64,000 nt of DNA from Desulfosarcinaceae bacterium (GTDB taxonomy: Bacteria; Desulfobacterota; Desulfobacteria; Desulfobacterales; Desulfosarcinaceae). The notes below the pieces were generated by a model that worked only from the letters and a program-made list of their open reading frames with translations, made no database searches and had not been told where the DNA came from. Within the stretch, counting starts at the first letter, position 1. The number at the start of each line of letters is the position of its first letter. The translations under genes were made by a program, and so were the position numbers. The stretch spans positions 1 to 64,000 of the forward strand of contig JASJCL010000005.1 of the NCBI GenBank assembly GCA_030066015.1. Reading direction: 5' to 3'. This document shows, in pieces, positions 51,642 through 61,647 of the stretch.

Positions 51642-52286
51642 TTATGTGTTCATCTTCTCCCAATCGGCCAGAAATGCTTTGAGCCCCTTTTCGGTCAACG
51701 GATGCGCGGCCAGCTTGGCGAGGACGCTGTAAGGAATGGTGGCGATGTCAGCGCCGACAAGGGCCGATTCGAGGACATGCAAGGGGCTGCGAACGCTGGC
51801 GACGATCACCTCGGTTTCAAAGCCATAGTTGGCATACATTTCGACGATCTGTTCGACCAGCTCCATCCCCTCCTGGGAGACATCGTCCAGGCGGCCGACA
51901 AAGGGGCTCACATAGGTGGCACCGGCCTTGGCCGCCATGAGGGCCTGGAGGGGCGAGAAGACCAGGGTCACATTGGTCTTGATCCCATCGGCAGCCAGCT
52001 GTCGGACCGCTTTGAGACCATCGATCAGCATGGGAATCTTGACGACGATGTTCTTGTGCAATTTGGCCAGTTCCCGGCCTTCGCTCACCATACCGTCCAC
52101 ATCGGTGGCGATCACCTCTGCACTGACAGGCCCATCCACGATGCCGCAAATCTCGGTGACGACCTCTTTGAGATCCCGGCCCTCCTTGGCAATGAGGGAG
52201 GGGTTGGTGGTCACGCCGTCCACCATGCCCATGCGATTGGCGTCTTCGATCTCTTCGATATTGGCGGTGTCCAGAAAAAACTTCAT
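51642..52286 (-). CDS. fsa: Transaldolase-like fructose-6-phosphate aldolase
   Basis: A 214-residue short transaldolase (TalC/FSA type) with GAGGAGG before the ATG. The Schiff-base lysine is K83 in VVKIPM; other marks are [17 protein letters not shown] and SPFVGRLDD. Length and motifs fit the small transaldolase/F6P aldolase subfamily, which in many anaerobes serves as the transaldolase of the non-oxidative pentose phosphate pathway. Whether aldolase or transaldolase cannot be told by eye. Confidence 0.92.
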   Translation of the reverse strand: MKFFLDTANIEEIEDANRMGMVDGVTTNPSLIAKEGRDLKEVVTEICGIVDGPVSAEVIATDVDGMVSEGRELAKLHKNIVVKIPMLIDGLKAVRQLAADGIKTNVTLVFSPLQALMAAKAGATYVSPFVGRLDDVSQEGMELVEQIVEMYANYGFETEVIVASVRSPLHVLESALVGADIATIPYSVLAKLAAHPLTEKGLKAFLADWEKMNT

Positions 52287-52341
52287 CCTTCCTCCTCCAC
52301 GTTTTCAAACAATACAAGTCGATTGGGGATTAGATCAAGCC

Positions 52342-52629
52342 CTACTGCGGGTGCTCCCGCTGGTAGGCTTCCCGGCAACGGGTGCTGCAGAAGAGGAGGG
52401 TGTTGCCGTCCATATTGAGCGGAACGCCCTCCTTGCGGGGAAAGTAGACCCCGCAGTGGGGGTCTTTGAGCATCTCGTCGGTCACCGGCAGGTCGCTGCC
52501 GGCGGATGAACGCGTCCCGCCATGCGGGTGGCGTGGATCCTGGTAACGGCGTCCGCCGGGGTTGACCAGCGCCTTGATGGCCCGCAGGCCAAGGTAAAAC
52601 AAAAATAAAAAAATCAGAAAACGTATCAC
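52342..52629 (-). CDS. Small membrane-anchored metal-binding (TRASH-like) protein
   Basis: A 95-residue protein starting at the GTG at 52629, which overlaps the folK stop (GTGA). One helix at 2-20 (IRFLIFLFLFYLGLRAI), a hydrophilic linker, then a C-terminal domain with DPHCGVYFPRKEG and LLFCSTRCREAYQ, a Cys-x-FCS-xx-C pattern as in TRASH/YHS-type metal-binding modules. The same arrangement occurs as a small hypothetical protein in relatives of PP0621. Role unknown; possibly metal sensing or heme/metal protein assembly. Confidence 0.65.
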   Translation of the reverse strand: MIRFLIFLFLFYLGLRAIKALVNPGGRRYQDPRHPHGGTRSSAGSDLPVTDEMLKDPHCGVYFPRKEGVPLNMDGNTLLFCSTRCREAYQREHPQ

Positions 52630-53141
52630 AGCGGAACGATATCCTGGTCTGTGGCGTCCAGTTCTGCGAGCAACCGATCCACCGGCAACCGCAGAACCGG
52701 GTGTAAAGCCTTGGGATCTATATCACAAAGGGGCTGCAGGACAAAGCGCCTTTTGTGCATGCGCGGGTGTGGCAAGGTCAGCTCGGGCTCGTCGCTGATG
52801 CAATCGTCATAGAAGATGATGTCCAAATCGAGGGTTCGGGGGCCGAATCGGATCTGGTCGCTGTCTGCCGTTCGGCCGGCCCGACGTTGAATCGCCTGCA
52901 GCGCCGCCAGCAGTTCCTTTGGCTCCAGACCGGTGGCCACTTTGATGGCGGCGTTGACGAACCAGTCCTGATCGAGGTAGTCCACCGGTGCTGTGCGGTA
53001 GAAGAGCGACTGGGCCAAGAGCCGTGTCCGGGGCAATTCCGCCACTTGTGCGATGCCGTGCTGGCAGCAGGCCAGCTTGTCGCCCAAGTTGGAACCGACC
53101 GAGATAAAGGCCGTGTGGGCCGGGAGGGGGGGGCCTGTCAT
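52626..53141 (-). CDS. folK: 2-amino-4-hydroxy-6-hydroxymethyldihydropteridine pyrophosphokinase
   Basis: A 171-residue HPPK. The ATG at 53141 overlaps the dapF stop (TGATG). Motifs FISVGSNLGDK, YRTAPVDYLDQDWFVNAAIKV and the pterin/ATP signature RFGPRTLDLDIIFYDD followed by PHPRMHKRRFVLQPL are complete. Transfers pyrophosphate from ATP to the pterin in folate synthesis. Part of the dapF-folK coupled set. Confidence 0.95.
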   Translation of the reverse strand: MTGPPLPAHTAFISVGSNLGDKLACCQHGIAQVAELPRTRLLAQSLFYRTAPVDYLDQDWFVNAAIKVATGLEPKELLAALQAIQRRAGRTADSDQIRFGPRTLDLDIIFYDDCISDEPELTLPHPRMHKRRFVLQPLCDIDPKALHPVLRLPVDRLLAELDATDQDIVPL

Positions 53142-53986
53142 CAAAAGGTCCAGGCGTCGGCCGTCATCTGACCTTCATAGACTAACCGCGCGTCTCCGGC
53201 CAGGTAGACCGCGTGGAAGGCCCCGCCTTTCCGTTCGAAGCAAACCGTCAGATCACTGCCGCTGCGGGTCCTGAAGGTGACGGGGCTTTCCAGTTCCTGG
53301 GTGGCGGCCAGGACAATGGCGGCGGCCACGTTGCCGGTTCCGCAGGCCAGCGTCTCGCCCTCGACGCCGCGCTCGTAGGTGCGGATCGACCAAGCGCCAT
53401 CGGCGCCGCGGCTGACGAAATTGGCGTTGGTGCCGGCGGGCTGATAATTGGGATGGTGGCGGATGGCGCGACCCAACGCGATGACGTCCACCGCCTCCAC
53501 ATCTGGGACCACCGACACGACGTGGGGCACTCCCGTGTTGACGCTACCGACGGGAAGCGTCCGATCCGCAAGTTTCAGCGTCCGCTGCGGGACCAGGTCG
53601 AAGGGGGCCGTCATCTTGATCTTGACCACCTCTCCCTGCACCTCTGCCGCGATGATCCCGGCGATCGTCTTGAAGCGGAGGCTTTGCGCAGCGATCCCCT
53701 TGAGAAAGGCGTAGCGCGCTACACAGCGGGCCGCATTGCCGCACATCTCGGCGACGGAACCGTCGGCGTTGAAAAACCGCCACTGAAAGTCCGTGCCCTC
53801 ATCCGGCGACGGCTCGATGAGGAGCAGCCCATCGGCGCCAATGGAGATGCGGCGGGTACAGATCCGCCGGACCCAGTCGGGCAGATCCAGCTCCAGGACA
53901 CCTCCGGTGCGGTTGTCGATGATGATAAAATCGTTGCCCGCGCCGCTCATCTTGGCGAAGGGCAAGGAGTTGGTCGGTTCAGTCAC
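53141..53986 (-). CDS. dapF: Diaminopimelate epimerase
   Basis: A 281-residue epimerase from the GTG at 53986, six bases after GGAGG. The two catalytic cysteines are C82 in MCGNAARC and C215 in ACGTGN, each in its conserved loop; FAKMSGAGNDFIIID marks the N-terminus. Converts LL- to meso-diaminopimelate for lysine and peptidoglycan. Its start overlaps the lipoprotein gene by 8 bases. Confidence 0.96.
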   Translation of the reverse strand: MTEPTNSLPFAKMSGAGNDFIIIDNRTGGVLELDLPDWVRRICTRRISIGADGLLLIEPSPDEGTDFQWRFFNADGSVAEMCGNAARCVARYAFLKGIAAQSLRFKTIAGIIAAEVQGEVVKIKMTAPFDLVPQRTLKLADRTLPVGSVNTGVPHVVSVVPDVEAVDVIALGRAIRHHPNYQPAGTNANFVSRGADGAWSIRTYERGVEGETLACGTGNVAAAIVLAATQELESPVTFRTRSGSDLTVCFERKGGAFHAVYLAGDARLVYEGQMTADAWTF

Positions 53987-54449
53987 GCGTTACCTCCACC
54001 GGTTTGGACGGTTCTCCCTGGCGACCGTCGGCCAGCCGCAGTGCGACCTGATAGCGGTAGCGAAAACCGGCGGCCACCGTCTCCGTGAATTGAAAGCGCA
54101 GCGCCCCGTCACGGCGCGGCGCATTGGGTGTGTAGGCGACGCGCCCCACCATTTCGTAGCGGGGCGGACAATCGGCGCAGGGCCCGGCGCTGAGGGCCAA
54201 CGCGTCGCGGTGGACAACGAAGTGGGCGACCGCGGCCAGTGGCGCTTCAAGCGGTGCCAAGGTCCAGATCAGTCGCACCCGATCCGCCTGTAGTTGGACC
54301 GCGAGGTCGGCCGCCTGCGGCAAGGGGGGGCGCTGCGGCGGTTTGGGCGGTGCCTTACGCCCACAGCCGAGCGCGACCAGCGGGCCCAGCAGGCCGCAGA
54401 GCAGGATGACCATCACCACGCCACCGCTGCGCCGCCGGGGATCAGGCAT
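53979..54449 (-). CDS. Lipoprotein between argH and dapF
   Basis: A 156-residue protein from the ATG at 54449, which overlaps the argH stop by eight bases. A basic head and a hydrophobic segment (VVMVILLCGLLGPLVALGC) lead to a lipobox Cys at residue 29, followed by a Pro-rich tether (RKAPPKPPQRPPLP) and one fibronectin type III-like sheet domain (LQADRVRLIWTL, FRYRYQVALRLADGR). A small lipoprotein at this place between argH and dapF is common in the phylum. Function unknown; the open frame further upstream is not used. Confidence 0.7.
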   Translation of the reverse strand: MPDPRRRSGGVVMVILLCGLLGPLVALGCGRKAPPKPPQRPPLPQAADLAVQLQADRVRLIWTLAPLEAPLAAVAHFVVHRDALALSAGPCADCPPRYEMVGRVAYTPNAPRRDGALRFQFTETVAAGFRYRYQVALRLADGRQGEPSKPVEVTRD

Positions 54450-55845
54450 CCTTGCCGTCCACAACCTCGCTGTCGAGATCCGCCTCGGCCTTGGTGATGG
54501 CGGCCATGACATTTTCAATGGCGGTTCCACCGGCCGAAGTGCGCCGATCCACCATCGCCTCGAGCGTGAGGTGATCGAAGAGGTCCGCCGCAATCAACTG
54601 TGAAAACTGCTGCAGGGTTTCCAGCGGCAGTTCGTGCAGTTCCTTTCCCTCGGAGAGGGCGAAGGCCACCACCTTGCCGACGCAATCGTGTGCTTTGCGG
54701 AAGGCCATTCCCTTCTTGACCAAATAGTCGGCCATGTCAGTGGCGTTGAGAAACCCTGCCGAAGCCGCCCGGCGCATGGCCGCTGCATTGATCTCAAGTT
54801 TCGGAATCATGCGAACGTAGATATCCAGGCAGCTTTGGAGGATGTCCACCGTGTTGAAGAGCGGCTCCTTGTCCTCCTGCATATCGCGGTTGTAGGCCAG
54901 GGGCAGGGCCTTCATCAAGGTCAGGAGGGCCATCAGGTCGCCGAAGACGCGCCCGCTTTTGCCACGCACGAGTTCGGGAATATCGGGATTTTTCTTCTGT
55001 GGCATGATGCTCGAGCCGGTGGCGAAGGCGTCTGGCAAGACGAGGAAATTGAACTCCTGCGTGTTCCAGAGGATGAACTCCTCGCTCAAGCGACTGAGGT
55101 GCATCATACAGATGCTGGCCGCACTCAAGAATTCGATGATGAAATCTCGATCGGCCACCGTATCCATGCTGTTGGCGGAAACCTCGGGGAAATCCAGCAG
55201 ATCGGCCACGAACCGACGGTCGATGGGATAGGTGGTGCCCGCCAGGGCGGCCGCTCCCAGCGGCATGATGTTGATCCGCTGGAGGGCGTCCTGCAGGCGG
55301 GCCTGATCCCGGGTGAACATCTCGTAGTAGGCCATGAAGTGATGGCCCAGACAAACCGGCTGGGCCCGCTGGGTATGGGTGTAACCCGGCAGAATGACCG
55401 TTGCGCGGTCGCGGGCGAAGGCGACCAGCGCCGACCGGAGGGACCGCAGCAGTGCGATGGTTCGGCGGGTTTCGTGACGCAGGTACATGCGCACGTCCAA
55501 GGCCACTTGGTCATTGCGGCTGCGGCCGGTATGCAGCTTCTGAGCGCTCTTGCCGATCTTCTGGAGCAGGCGTGCCTCGATATGCATGTGGATGTCTTCG
55601 AGGCTGGGGTCAAGATCGAACGCACCCCGCTCCAGCTCGCGCCGGATGTCGGCCAACCCCTGCACCATGAGGTCCGCCTCGGCATCGGCGATCACGCCCA
55701 CATGGGCCAGCATGCGGCAATGGGCCATACTGCCCTCGATGTCATATGGGTAGAGCCGCTGGTCGTAGTGAATGGAGGCCGTGAAGGCTTCGGTGGCCTG
55801 ATCGGTTTTCTCGGCGAAGCGGCCGTCCCAGGGTTTGTCTGCCAT
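54442..55845 (-). CDS. argH: Argininosuccinate lyase
   Basis: A 467-residue lyase of the fumarase/aspartase superfamily. Signature GSSIMPQKKNPD, the N-terminal WDGRFAEKTD, HTGRSRNDQ and TYPIDRRFVA are all present. Splits argininosuccinate into arginine and fumarate, last step of arginine synthesis. 207 bases separate it from argG upstream. Confidence 0.97.
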   Translation of the reverse strand: MADKPWDGRFAEKTDQATEAFTASIHYDQRLYPYDIEGSMAHCRMLAHVGVIADAEADLMVQGLADIRRELERGAFDLDPSLEDIHMHIEARLLQKIGKSAQKLHTGRSRNDQVALDVRMYLRHETRRTIALLRSLRSALVAFARDRATVILPGYTHTQRAQPVCLGHHFMAYYEMFTRDQARLQDALQRINIMPLGAAALAGTTYPIDRRFVADLLDFPEVSANSMDTVADRDFIIEFLSAASICMMHLSRLSEEFILWNTQEFNFLVLPDAFATGSSIMPQKKNPDIPELVRGKSGRVFGDLMALLTLMKALPLAYNRDMQEDKEPLFNTVDILQSCLDIYVRMIPKLEINAAAMRRAASAGFLNATDMADYLVKKGMAFRKAHDCVGKVVAFALSEGKELHELPLETLQQFSQLIAADLFDHLTLEAMVDRRTSAGGTAIENVMAAITKAEADLDSEVVDGKDA

Positions 55846-56052
55846 GGTGTATTTGTCTGCCCTCTCATGGGATGTTGGTGGTTGCAGTCGTGGCGACCGA
55901 TGTCGAGATGGTCCCCCGCCTCCGTCGGCCGGTGCGTCATTTTCACGGTTGGTCGGTCGGTGGAGCGACGCCGTTCCGGGCCCGTTAACGCTTCGCCCCT
56001 ATTAAGGAGAAAAGGTAGCACATCTCGACGGACGCACCGGTGCACGATTCGT

Positions 56053-57255
56053 TTACGGATTCACCATTTTCTGGATTCTCAATCGCAGGGCGTTCAAGCG
56101 GATAAATCCCTCTGCATCCTTATGGCTGTATACCTGGTCGTCCTCAAAGGTGGCGAAGTCCTCCCGATAGAGGGAGTTGTCGGACTGGCGCCCGTTGACG
56201 GTGCAGTTCCCCTTGTAAAGCTTGAGACGAACCTGACCATTGACGGTTTCCTGGCTTTTGTCGATGAGGGCCTGGAGCATCTCCCGTTCGGGAGAAAACC
56301 AGAACCCGTTGTAGATCAATTGGGCGTACTTGGGCACGAGGGAATCGCGCAAGTGGATGGCCTCACGGTCCATGGTGATGGACTCCATCCCCAGATGGGC
56401 CTGGCGCAGAATGGTGCCTCCGGGGGTTTCATAGACACCGCGCGATTTCATCCCCACGAAGCGGTTTTCGACGATGTCGATGCGGCCGATGCCGTGTTTG
56501 CCGCCCAGTTCGTTGAGGGCTTTGAGCATCTTACCCGGCGACAGGGCCTCGCCATTGAGGGCCACCGGATCTCCCTTGTCGAAGGTCAGGACAATCTCTT
56601 CCGCCATATCCGGTGCCTCATGGGGAGCGACGCTCAGGGTGAAGATATCGTCGGGCGGCGCCGCCCAGGGGTCCTCCAAAACGCCGCCCTCATAGCTGAT
56701 GTGCAGGAGGTTGCCGTCGGTGCTGTAAGGTTTGTTGTGCGTGGTGGGCACCTCGATGCCGTGCTTCTCGGCAAAGGCCATGAGGGCCGTACGGGAGCCC
56801 AGATCCCACTCCCGCCAGGGCGCGATGATCTTGATTCCGGGGTCCAAGGCCAAATAGCACAGCTCAAAGCGCACCTGGTCGTTGCCTTTACCGGTGGCGC
56901 CATGGCTGACCGCATCGGCGCCCTCCAATGCGGCGATCTCCATCTGGCGTTTGGCGATAAGCGGCCTGGCAATGGAGGTTCCCAGTAAATACTGACTCTC
57001 GTAAATGGCGTTGCCGCGAAAGGCAGGGAAGACATAATCGCGCACGAAATCTTCCCTTAGATCCTCGATGTAGGCCTTGGCGGCCCCGGTCTTCATGGCG
57101 TTCTCCTCCACGTGGGTCATGCTGTCCGGTTGCCCCAGATCGGCGGAAAACGCCACCACTTCACAATCGTAGGTTTCGATCAGCCACTTGAGAATGACGG
57201 AGGTATCGAGACCGCCGGAATACGCCAAAATCGCTTTTTTTACGTGCTCACCCAC
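56053..57255 (-). CDS. argG: Argininosuccinate synthase
   Basis: A 400-residue synthase starting at the GTG at 57255, eight bases after AAAGGAG. The ATP pyrophosphatase loop AYSGGLDTS lies at residues 10-18; others are [15 protein letters not shown] and [17 protein letters not shown]. Condenses citrulline and aspartate. It follows argD by 60 bases with no argF between, unlike the usual argB-argD-argF-argG-argH order. Confidence 0.97.
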   Translation of the reverse strand: MGEHVKKAILAYSGGLDTSVILKWLIETYDCEVVAFSADLGQPDSMTHVEENAMKTGAAKAYIEDLREDFVRDYVFPAFRGNAIYESQYLLGTSIARPLIAKRQMEIAALEGADAVSHGATGKGNDQVRFELCYLALDPGIKIIAPWREWDLGSRTALMAFAEKHGIEVPTTHNKPYSTDGNLLHISYEGGVLEDPWAAPPDDIFTLSVAPHEAPDMAEEIVLTFDKGDPVALNGEALSPGKMLKALNELGGKHGIGRIDIVENRFVGMKSRGVYETPGGTILRQAHLGMESITMDREAIHLRDSLVPKYAQLIYNGFWFSPEREMLQALIDKSQETVNGQVRLKLYKGNCTVNGRQSDNSLYREDFATFEDDQVYSHKDAEGFIRLNALRLRIQKMVNP

Positions 57256-57315
57256 CAGATGTCTCCTTTATCGCTAATAAGATCCACTTTGGTACCCCAT
57301 ATCCCATACACCGAC

Positions 57316-58509
57316 TCAGATGTCGTCGCTGGTGAAAATCTCGTCCAGGCAGGCAACGAGGTCGTCGATCTCTCCCCGGGTAATGGTCAAGGGAGGAACA
57401 AAACGCAGACGTCGCTCCTGAACGCAGTTGATCAAAAACCCCCGCTCGAGACAGGCATCCACCACCGGTGCCGCCGGTCGATCCAGCTCCAAGGCCAACA
57501 GGAGGCCCATGCCAAGTGCGCGCTTCACGACGGCGTGCCGGGACGCCAAGTCGGCGAGCCGGTCCTTGAAATAGGCGCCTGTCTGCGCCGCCAGCTCGGG
57601 CAAGTTCTCCGCCAACAGGGTTTGCAGCGTCGCCAGAGCCGCGGCGGTTACGATGGGCGTACCGCCGAAGGTGGACGCGTGCGCACCGGGCCCGAAAGCG
57701 GCCGCCACCGGTTCGCGCGCCAGCAGGGCGCCCATGGGCAGACCGTTGGCCAGCGCCTTGGCCAGCGTCATGAGATCGGGCGTAACGGCGAAATGCTCAT
57801 GGGCGAACAGCTTGCCCGTACGCCCCATACCGGTTTGAATTTCGTCGAAAATAAGCAGCGCGCCGCGCTGGTCGCACAGCTCGCGCACCTGACCGAGGTA
57901 GTCATCGGCGGGGCAGTTGACGCCCCCTTCCCCCTGGATGGGTTCCAGCAGAACGGCACAAACGGTGTCGTCCATGCGTTGCCGCAGGGCCGCGATGTCG
58001 TTGAAGGGCACGAAATCGAAGCCGGGGAGAATGGGGTCGAATCCCTTTTTTATCTTCGCCTGTCCGGTGGCCGAAAGCGCCGCCATGGTGCGGCCATGAA
58101 AGGATTGGGTGGCCGAAAGAATGACATGACGCCCGGCCTCGCCGCGCTCACTATAGTACTTGCGGGCCATTTTGATGGCCGCCTCATTGGCCTCGGCCCC
58201 GCTGTTGCAGAAGAAAACCCGGTCGGCAAAGCTGTTTTCCACCAAGGCCGCCGCCAATTCCGTCTGAGGGATGGTGTAGTAAAGATTGCTCACATGATAG
58301 AGCTTCTCCATCTGGTCGGCCAGCGCCTGGTTCACCGCTGGATGGGCATGCCCCAGGTTGCAGACGGCAATGCCGGCCACGAAGTCGGTATAGCTGCGAC
58401 CAGCCGTGTCCCAGAGGGTGCTTCCGCGCCCCTTTTCGATCACCAACGGGAAGCGTTTATACGTCTGCGCGAAGACATTCTCGGCGGTCTGCATGATCTG
58501 CGAGCTCAT
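57316..58509 (-). CDS. argD: Acetylornithine aminotransferase
   Basis: A 397-residue class III PLP aminotransferase from the ATG at 58509 (AGGAGG nine bases before). Motifs: CNSGAEANEAAIKMAR, LLEPIQGEGG, FDEIQTGMGRTGK and the PLP lysine K251 in LAKALANG. Acts on N-acetylglutamate semialdehyde in arginine synthesis and can also make succinyl-DAP in lysine synthesis. Twenty bases after argB. Confidence 0.95.
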   Translation of the reverse strand: MSSQIMQTAENVFAQTYKRFPLVIEKGRGSTLWDTAGRSYTDFVAGIAVCNLGHAHPAVNQALADQMEKLYHVSNLYYTIPQTELAAALVENSFADRVFFCNSGAEANEAAIKMARKYYSERGEAGRHVILSATQSFHGRTMAALSATGQAKIKKGFDPILPGFDFVPFNDIAALRQRMDDTVCAVLLEPIQGEGGVNCPADDYLGQVRELCDQRGALLIFDEIQTGMGRTGKLFAHEHFAVTPDLMTLAKALANGLPMGALLAREPVAAAFGPGAHASTFGGTPIVTAAALATLQTLLAENLPELAAQTGAYFKDRLADLASRHAVVKRALGMGLLLALELDRPAAPVVDACLERGFLINCVQERRLRFVPPLTITRGEIDDLVACLDEIFTSDDI

Positions 58510-58529
58510 GGTCAATGTCCTCCTGTCCG

Positions 58530-59447
58530 TCAAGGGATGCTGTCCGATGGCGGTCCATCCAGCAGCACTTCGGTCCCGCTGCCCTTTACCGTGAAGAGTT
58601 CCAGCAGCAGGGCGTGCGGACGGGTACCGTTCATGATGGTGACCTTGCCGACGCCGCCGGCGAGGGCGTCCAGTGCGCATTCGATCTTGGGGATCATCCC
58701 CCCGGAAATGCTGCCATCCGAGATCATGGTGCGGATCTCCGCCGCACCGATGGAGGAGATCAGCCGGTCGGCGCTGTCGTTGACCCCGTCCACGTCGGTC
58801 ATGAGAAAGAGACGCTCGGCACCCAGGGCCTTGGCGATCTCCCCGGCCACCAGGTCGGCGTTAATGTTGAAGGTCTCTCCGTCAACCCCACTGCCCACTG
58901 GTGCGATGATGGGGATGAAGCCGTCGCGGCCCAAGCTTTCGATGAGACCGGTGTTCACCGCAGTGACCTCGCCGACCAATCCAGGGTCGATGATCTCCGG
59001 TGGGCTGTTGAGATCCGCTTGGTGCACGATCTGCATTTTGCGGGCCTGGACCAGGTGGCCGTCCTTGCCGCTGAGGCCAACGGCCCTACCGCCCTGTTGA
59101 TTGATCTGGGCCACGATCGCCTTGTTGACCTTGCCCCCCAGGACCATCTCCACCACATCCATGGTGGCGGCGTCCGTCATCCGCATGCCGCGCACAAACT
59201 TGGGCCGAATGCCCATCTGATCCAAAACCGTGTTGATTTGCGGTCCGCCCCCGTGGACGACCACCGGGTGGATACCGATCAATTTGAGGAGGGTGATGTC
59301 GCGCGCGAAGTCCACCTTGAGGCCGTCATCCACCATGGCGTGGCCGCCGTACTTGACCACCAGGGTCTTTCCGGAAAACTGACGGATATACGGCAGCGCC
59401 TCGATCAGGATCTCGGCGACGTTGGGGGTCTGTTTGGCGGATGGCAT
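58530..59447 (-). CDS. argB: Acetylglutamate kinase
   Basis: A 305-residue amino acid kinase. KYGGHAMV near the N-terminus, the VHGGGPQIN substrate loop and NINADLVAGEIAKAL are conserved. The N-terminal extension of about 25 residues before the first strand is typical of arginine-feedback-sensitive hexameric enzymes, so inhibition by arginine is plausible. Start of the arg set, 50 bases after hslU. Confidence 0.96.
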   Translation of the reverse strand: MPSAKQTPNVAEILIEALPYIRQFSGKTLVVKYGGHAMVDDGLKVDFARDITLLKLIGIHPVVVHGGGPQINTVLDQMGIRPKFVRGMRMTDAATMDVVEMVLGGKVNKAIVAQINQQGGRAVGLSGKDGHLVQARKMQIVHQADLNSPPEIIDPGLVGEVTAVNTGLIESLGRDGFIPIIAPVGSGVDGETFNINADLVAGEIAKALGAERLFLMTDVDGVNDSADRLISSIGAAEIRTMISDGSISGGMIPKIECALDALAGGVGKVTIMNGTRPHALLLELFTVKGSGTEVLLDGPPSDSIP

Positions 59448-59497
59448 GGTGGTCGTCTCTCTGTCGCGTCTCTGCCGGACGTGGACGCGGTCGGCGG

Positions 59498-60862
59498 TTA
59501 CAAAATGTAGCGGCTGAGGTCCTCATCCGCCGTGATGGCCGCCAATTTGGTCTGCACATAGACGGCGTCGATATCGATTCGCTTTTCGGTCAGGTCGGGG
59601 CCTTCAAAGAGAATATCTTCGAGCAGTTTTTCCATGAGGGTGTGCAGCCGACGGGCGCCGATATTGTCCGTGCGGGCGTTTACCTCCTCCGCGATGCGGG
59701 CGATCGCTTCGATGGCGTCCTCGCTGAATTTCAGGGTGACCCCCTCGGTTTTGAGCAATTCACAGTACTGGAGCAAAAGGGCGTTCTTGGGTTCCCGTAG
59801 AATTCGGCTGAACTCCTCGCGGCCAAGGGCGTTTAACTCCACGCGGATGGGGAAGCGCCCCTGAAGCTCGGGAATCAGGTCGGACGGCTTCACGGTGTGA
59901 AAGGCACCGGCGGCCATGAAGAGAATGTGATCGCTCTTCACCGGTCCGTACTTGGTGTTGACCGTGCTGCCCTCGACAATGGGAAGCAGATCGCGTTGAA
60001 CCCCTTCACGGGAAACCTGGGGGCCTTGACTGCCGTCCTTCCCGGCGATCTTATCGATCTCGTCCAGGAAGATGATGCCCGACTGCTCCACCTTCTCGAT
60101 CGCCTCTTTGATCACCTTGTCCATGTCCACCAGGTTCTGGGCCTCCTCCTGGGCCATGGTCTCCAGCGCCTCGATCACCTTGACCTTGCGCCGTTTGGTC
60201 CTCTTTGGCAGGAGATTGCCCAGCATGTCGCGCATATTGATGCCCATCTCCTCCATACCGGCGTTGGAGAAGATCTCCACCATGGGCAAACTGCGATCGC
60301 TCACATCCAGGTCGACAAACCGGTTGTCAAGCTTGCCGGCACGCAGCATCTGGCGCAGCTTGTTGCGGGTGGAGGAGCCCTCGTCGGAGCCGTTGGAGAC
60401 GACCTCCAGACCAGATTCCCCTCCCAAGGCCGAGGGGCGCCCCTCACTCTTGGGCAACAACAGGTCGAGCATGCGCTCCTCGGCAATCTGCATCGCCTTG
60501 ATACGCACTGCCTCCTGTTCGCGAATCTTGAGCAGGTTGATGGTGACCTCCACCAGATCCCGCACCATCGACTCTACGTCGCGCCCCACGTAGCCGACCT
60601 CGGTAAATTTGGATGCCTCCACTTTGGTGAAAGGGGAGTCGGTGAGGCGGGATAGGCGCCGGGCGATCTCCGTCTTCCCCACGCCGGTGGGACCGATGAG
60701 GATAATGTTCTTGGGGGCGATTTCGTCCCGCAGCTCCTCCGGCACCTGTCGGCGACGCCAGCGGTTACGCAGGGCGATGGCCACCGAGCGTTTGGCCTTC
60801 TCCTGGCCGATGATGTAGGCGTCCAGCTCCTTGACGATTTCCGATGGTTTGAGGTCGCTCAT
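59498..60862 (-). CDS. hslU: HslU, ATPase subunit of the HslUV protease
   Basis: A 454-residue AAA+ unfoldase of the Clp/Hsp100 class; AGGAG stands three bases before the ATG. Walker A GPTGVGKT (57-64), the pore loop GYVGRDVE, an intact I-domain and Walker [13 protein letters not shown]; the C-terminus ends DLSRYIL, the tail that activates HslV. Cytoplasmic partner of hslV, which lies 34 bases upstream. Confidence 0.97.
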   Translation of the reverse strand: MSDLKPSEIVKELDAYIIGQEKAKRSVAIALRNRWRRRQVPEELRDEIAPKNIILIGPTGVGKTEIARRLSRLTDSPFTKVEASKFTEVGYVGRDVESMVRDLVEVTINLLKIREQEAVRIKAMQIAEERMLDLLLPKSEGRPSALGGESGLEVVSNGSDEGSSTRNKLRQMLRAGKLDNRFVDLDVSDRSLPMVEIFSNAGMEEMGINMRDMLGNLLPKRTKRRKVKVIEALETMAQEEAQNLVDMDKVIKEAIEKVEQSGIIFLDEIDKIAGKDGSQGPQVSREGVQRDLLPIVEGSTVNTKYGPVKSDHILFMAAGAFHTVKPSDLIPELQGRFPIRVELNALGREEFSRILREPKNALLLQYCELLKTEGVTLKFSEDAIEAIARIAEEVNARTDNIGARRLHTLMEKLLEDILFEGPDLTEKRIDIDAVYVQTKLAAITADEDLSRYIL

Positions 60863-60896
60863 GGTCTCCTGACTGCCGGGAGTGTCCTGCCGGTTG

Positions 60897-61442
60897 TTAG
60901 AACTCTTCCATGGTGATGGAAGAATTGGTGTACACGCACAGGTCGGCCGCAGTGGTCAATGCCTCGGTGGCGATCTGGGCGGCGGAGAGTTGGGTGTGCT
61001 TGACCAGCACGGTGGCCGCTGCCTGAGCCGCTACGCCACCCGAACCGATGGCCACGATGCCGGCATCCGGTTCGATGACGTCCCCATTGCCGGACAGCAG
61101 CAGCAGGGTCTGTTTGTCGGCGGCGACCATCAATGCCTCCAGACGGCGCAGGTATTTGTCTGTCCGCCAGTCGCGGGCCAGTTCGACCGCGGCGCGGGTG
61201 AGACTGCCGTTGTAACGTTCGAGCTTCTGCTCCAACTTCTCGGAGAGGTGCAGCGCGTCGGCGGTGGCGCCGGCGAACCCCACAATGATGGTGTCGTGAT
61301 AGATTCGCCGAACCTTGCGGGCGTTGTGTTTGACCACGGTGTCGCCCAAAGTCACTTGCCCGTCGCCAGCGACGGCCAGACGACCGTCGCGCCGCACAGC
61401 GACGATGGTGGTGCCATGAAACCTGTTAGCGAGGTCAAACAT
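60897..61442 (-). CDS. hslV: HslV, peptidase subunit of the HslUV protease
   Basis: A 181-residue proteasome-type threonine peptidase with GGAG five bases before the ATG. After removal of about ten residues the mature N-terminus is T11 in [10 protein letters not shown]; the Asp/Lys site ([21 protein letters not shown]) is complete. Twelve subunits form the core closed by HslU hexamers. Preceded by xerC after a 205-base gap. Confidence 0.97.
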   Translation of the reverse strand: MFDLANRFHGTTIVAVRRDGRLAVAGDGQVTLGDTVVKHNARKVRRIYHDTIIVGFAGATADALHLSEKLEQKLERYNGSLTRAAVELARDWRTDKYLRRLEALMVAADKQTLLLLSGNGDVIEPDAGIVAIGSGGVAAQAAATVLVKHTQLSAAQIATEALTTAADLCVYTNSSITMEEF

Positions 61443-61647
61443 GATATCTCCACACCTAACCGGTTTTAATCAGTGATCGCCTACCCAGGGCCAATCGGCC
61501 TAGCCGTACGCCGGTTCAGCAGTGCGCGTGTGGTTAAAAAAAATTGTATTGCGCAAGCCAACGGGCGCGCTGAATTACAGGAACCCGCCCTTCAGCCCTT
61601 CGCAGCCCCTCCTCTGCACTGCTCGCCGCTAGGCGCTGCACCCATTT

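Noticed and set aside
54634-59100. Long plus-strand open frames antisense to argH, argG, argD and argB (784 and 662 codons).
   Set aside because: The minus-strand products are complete arginine enzymes. The plus-strand translations lack motifs and are codon-bias artefacts.
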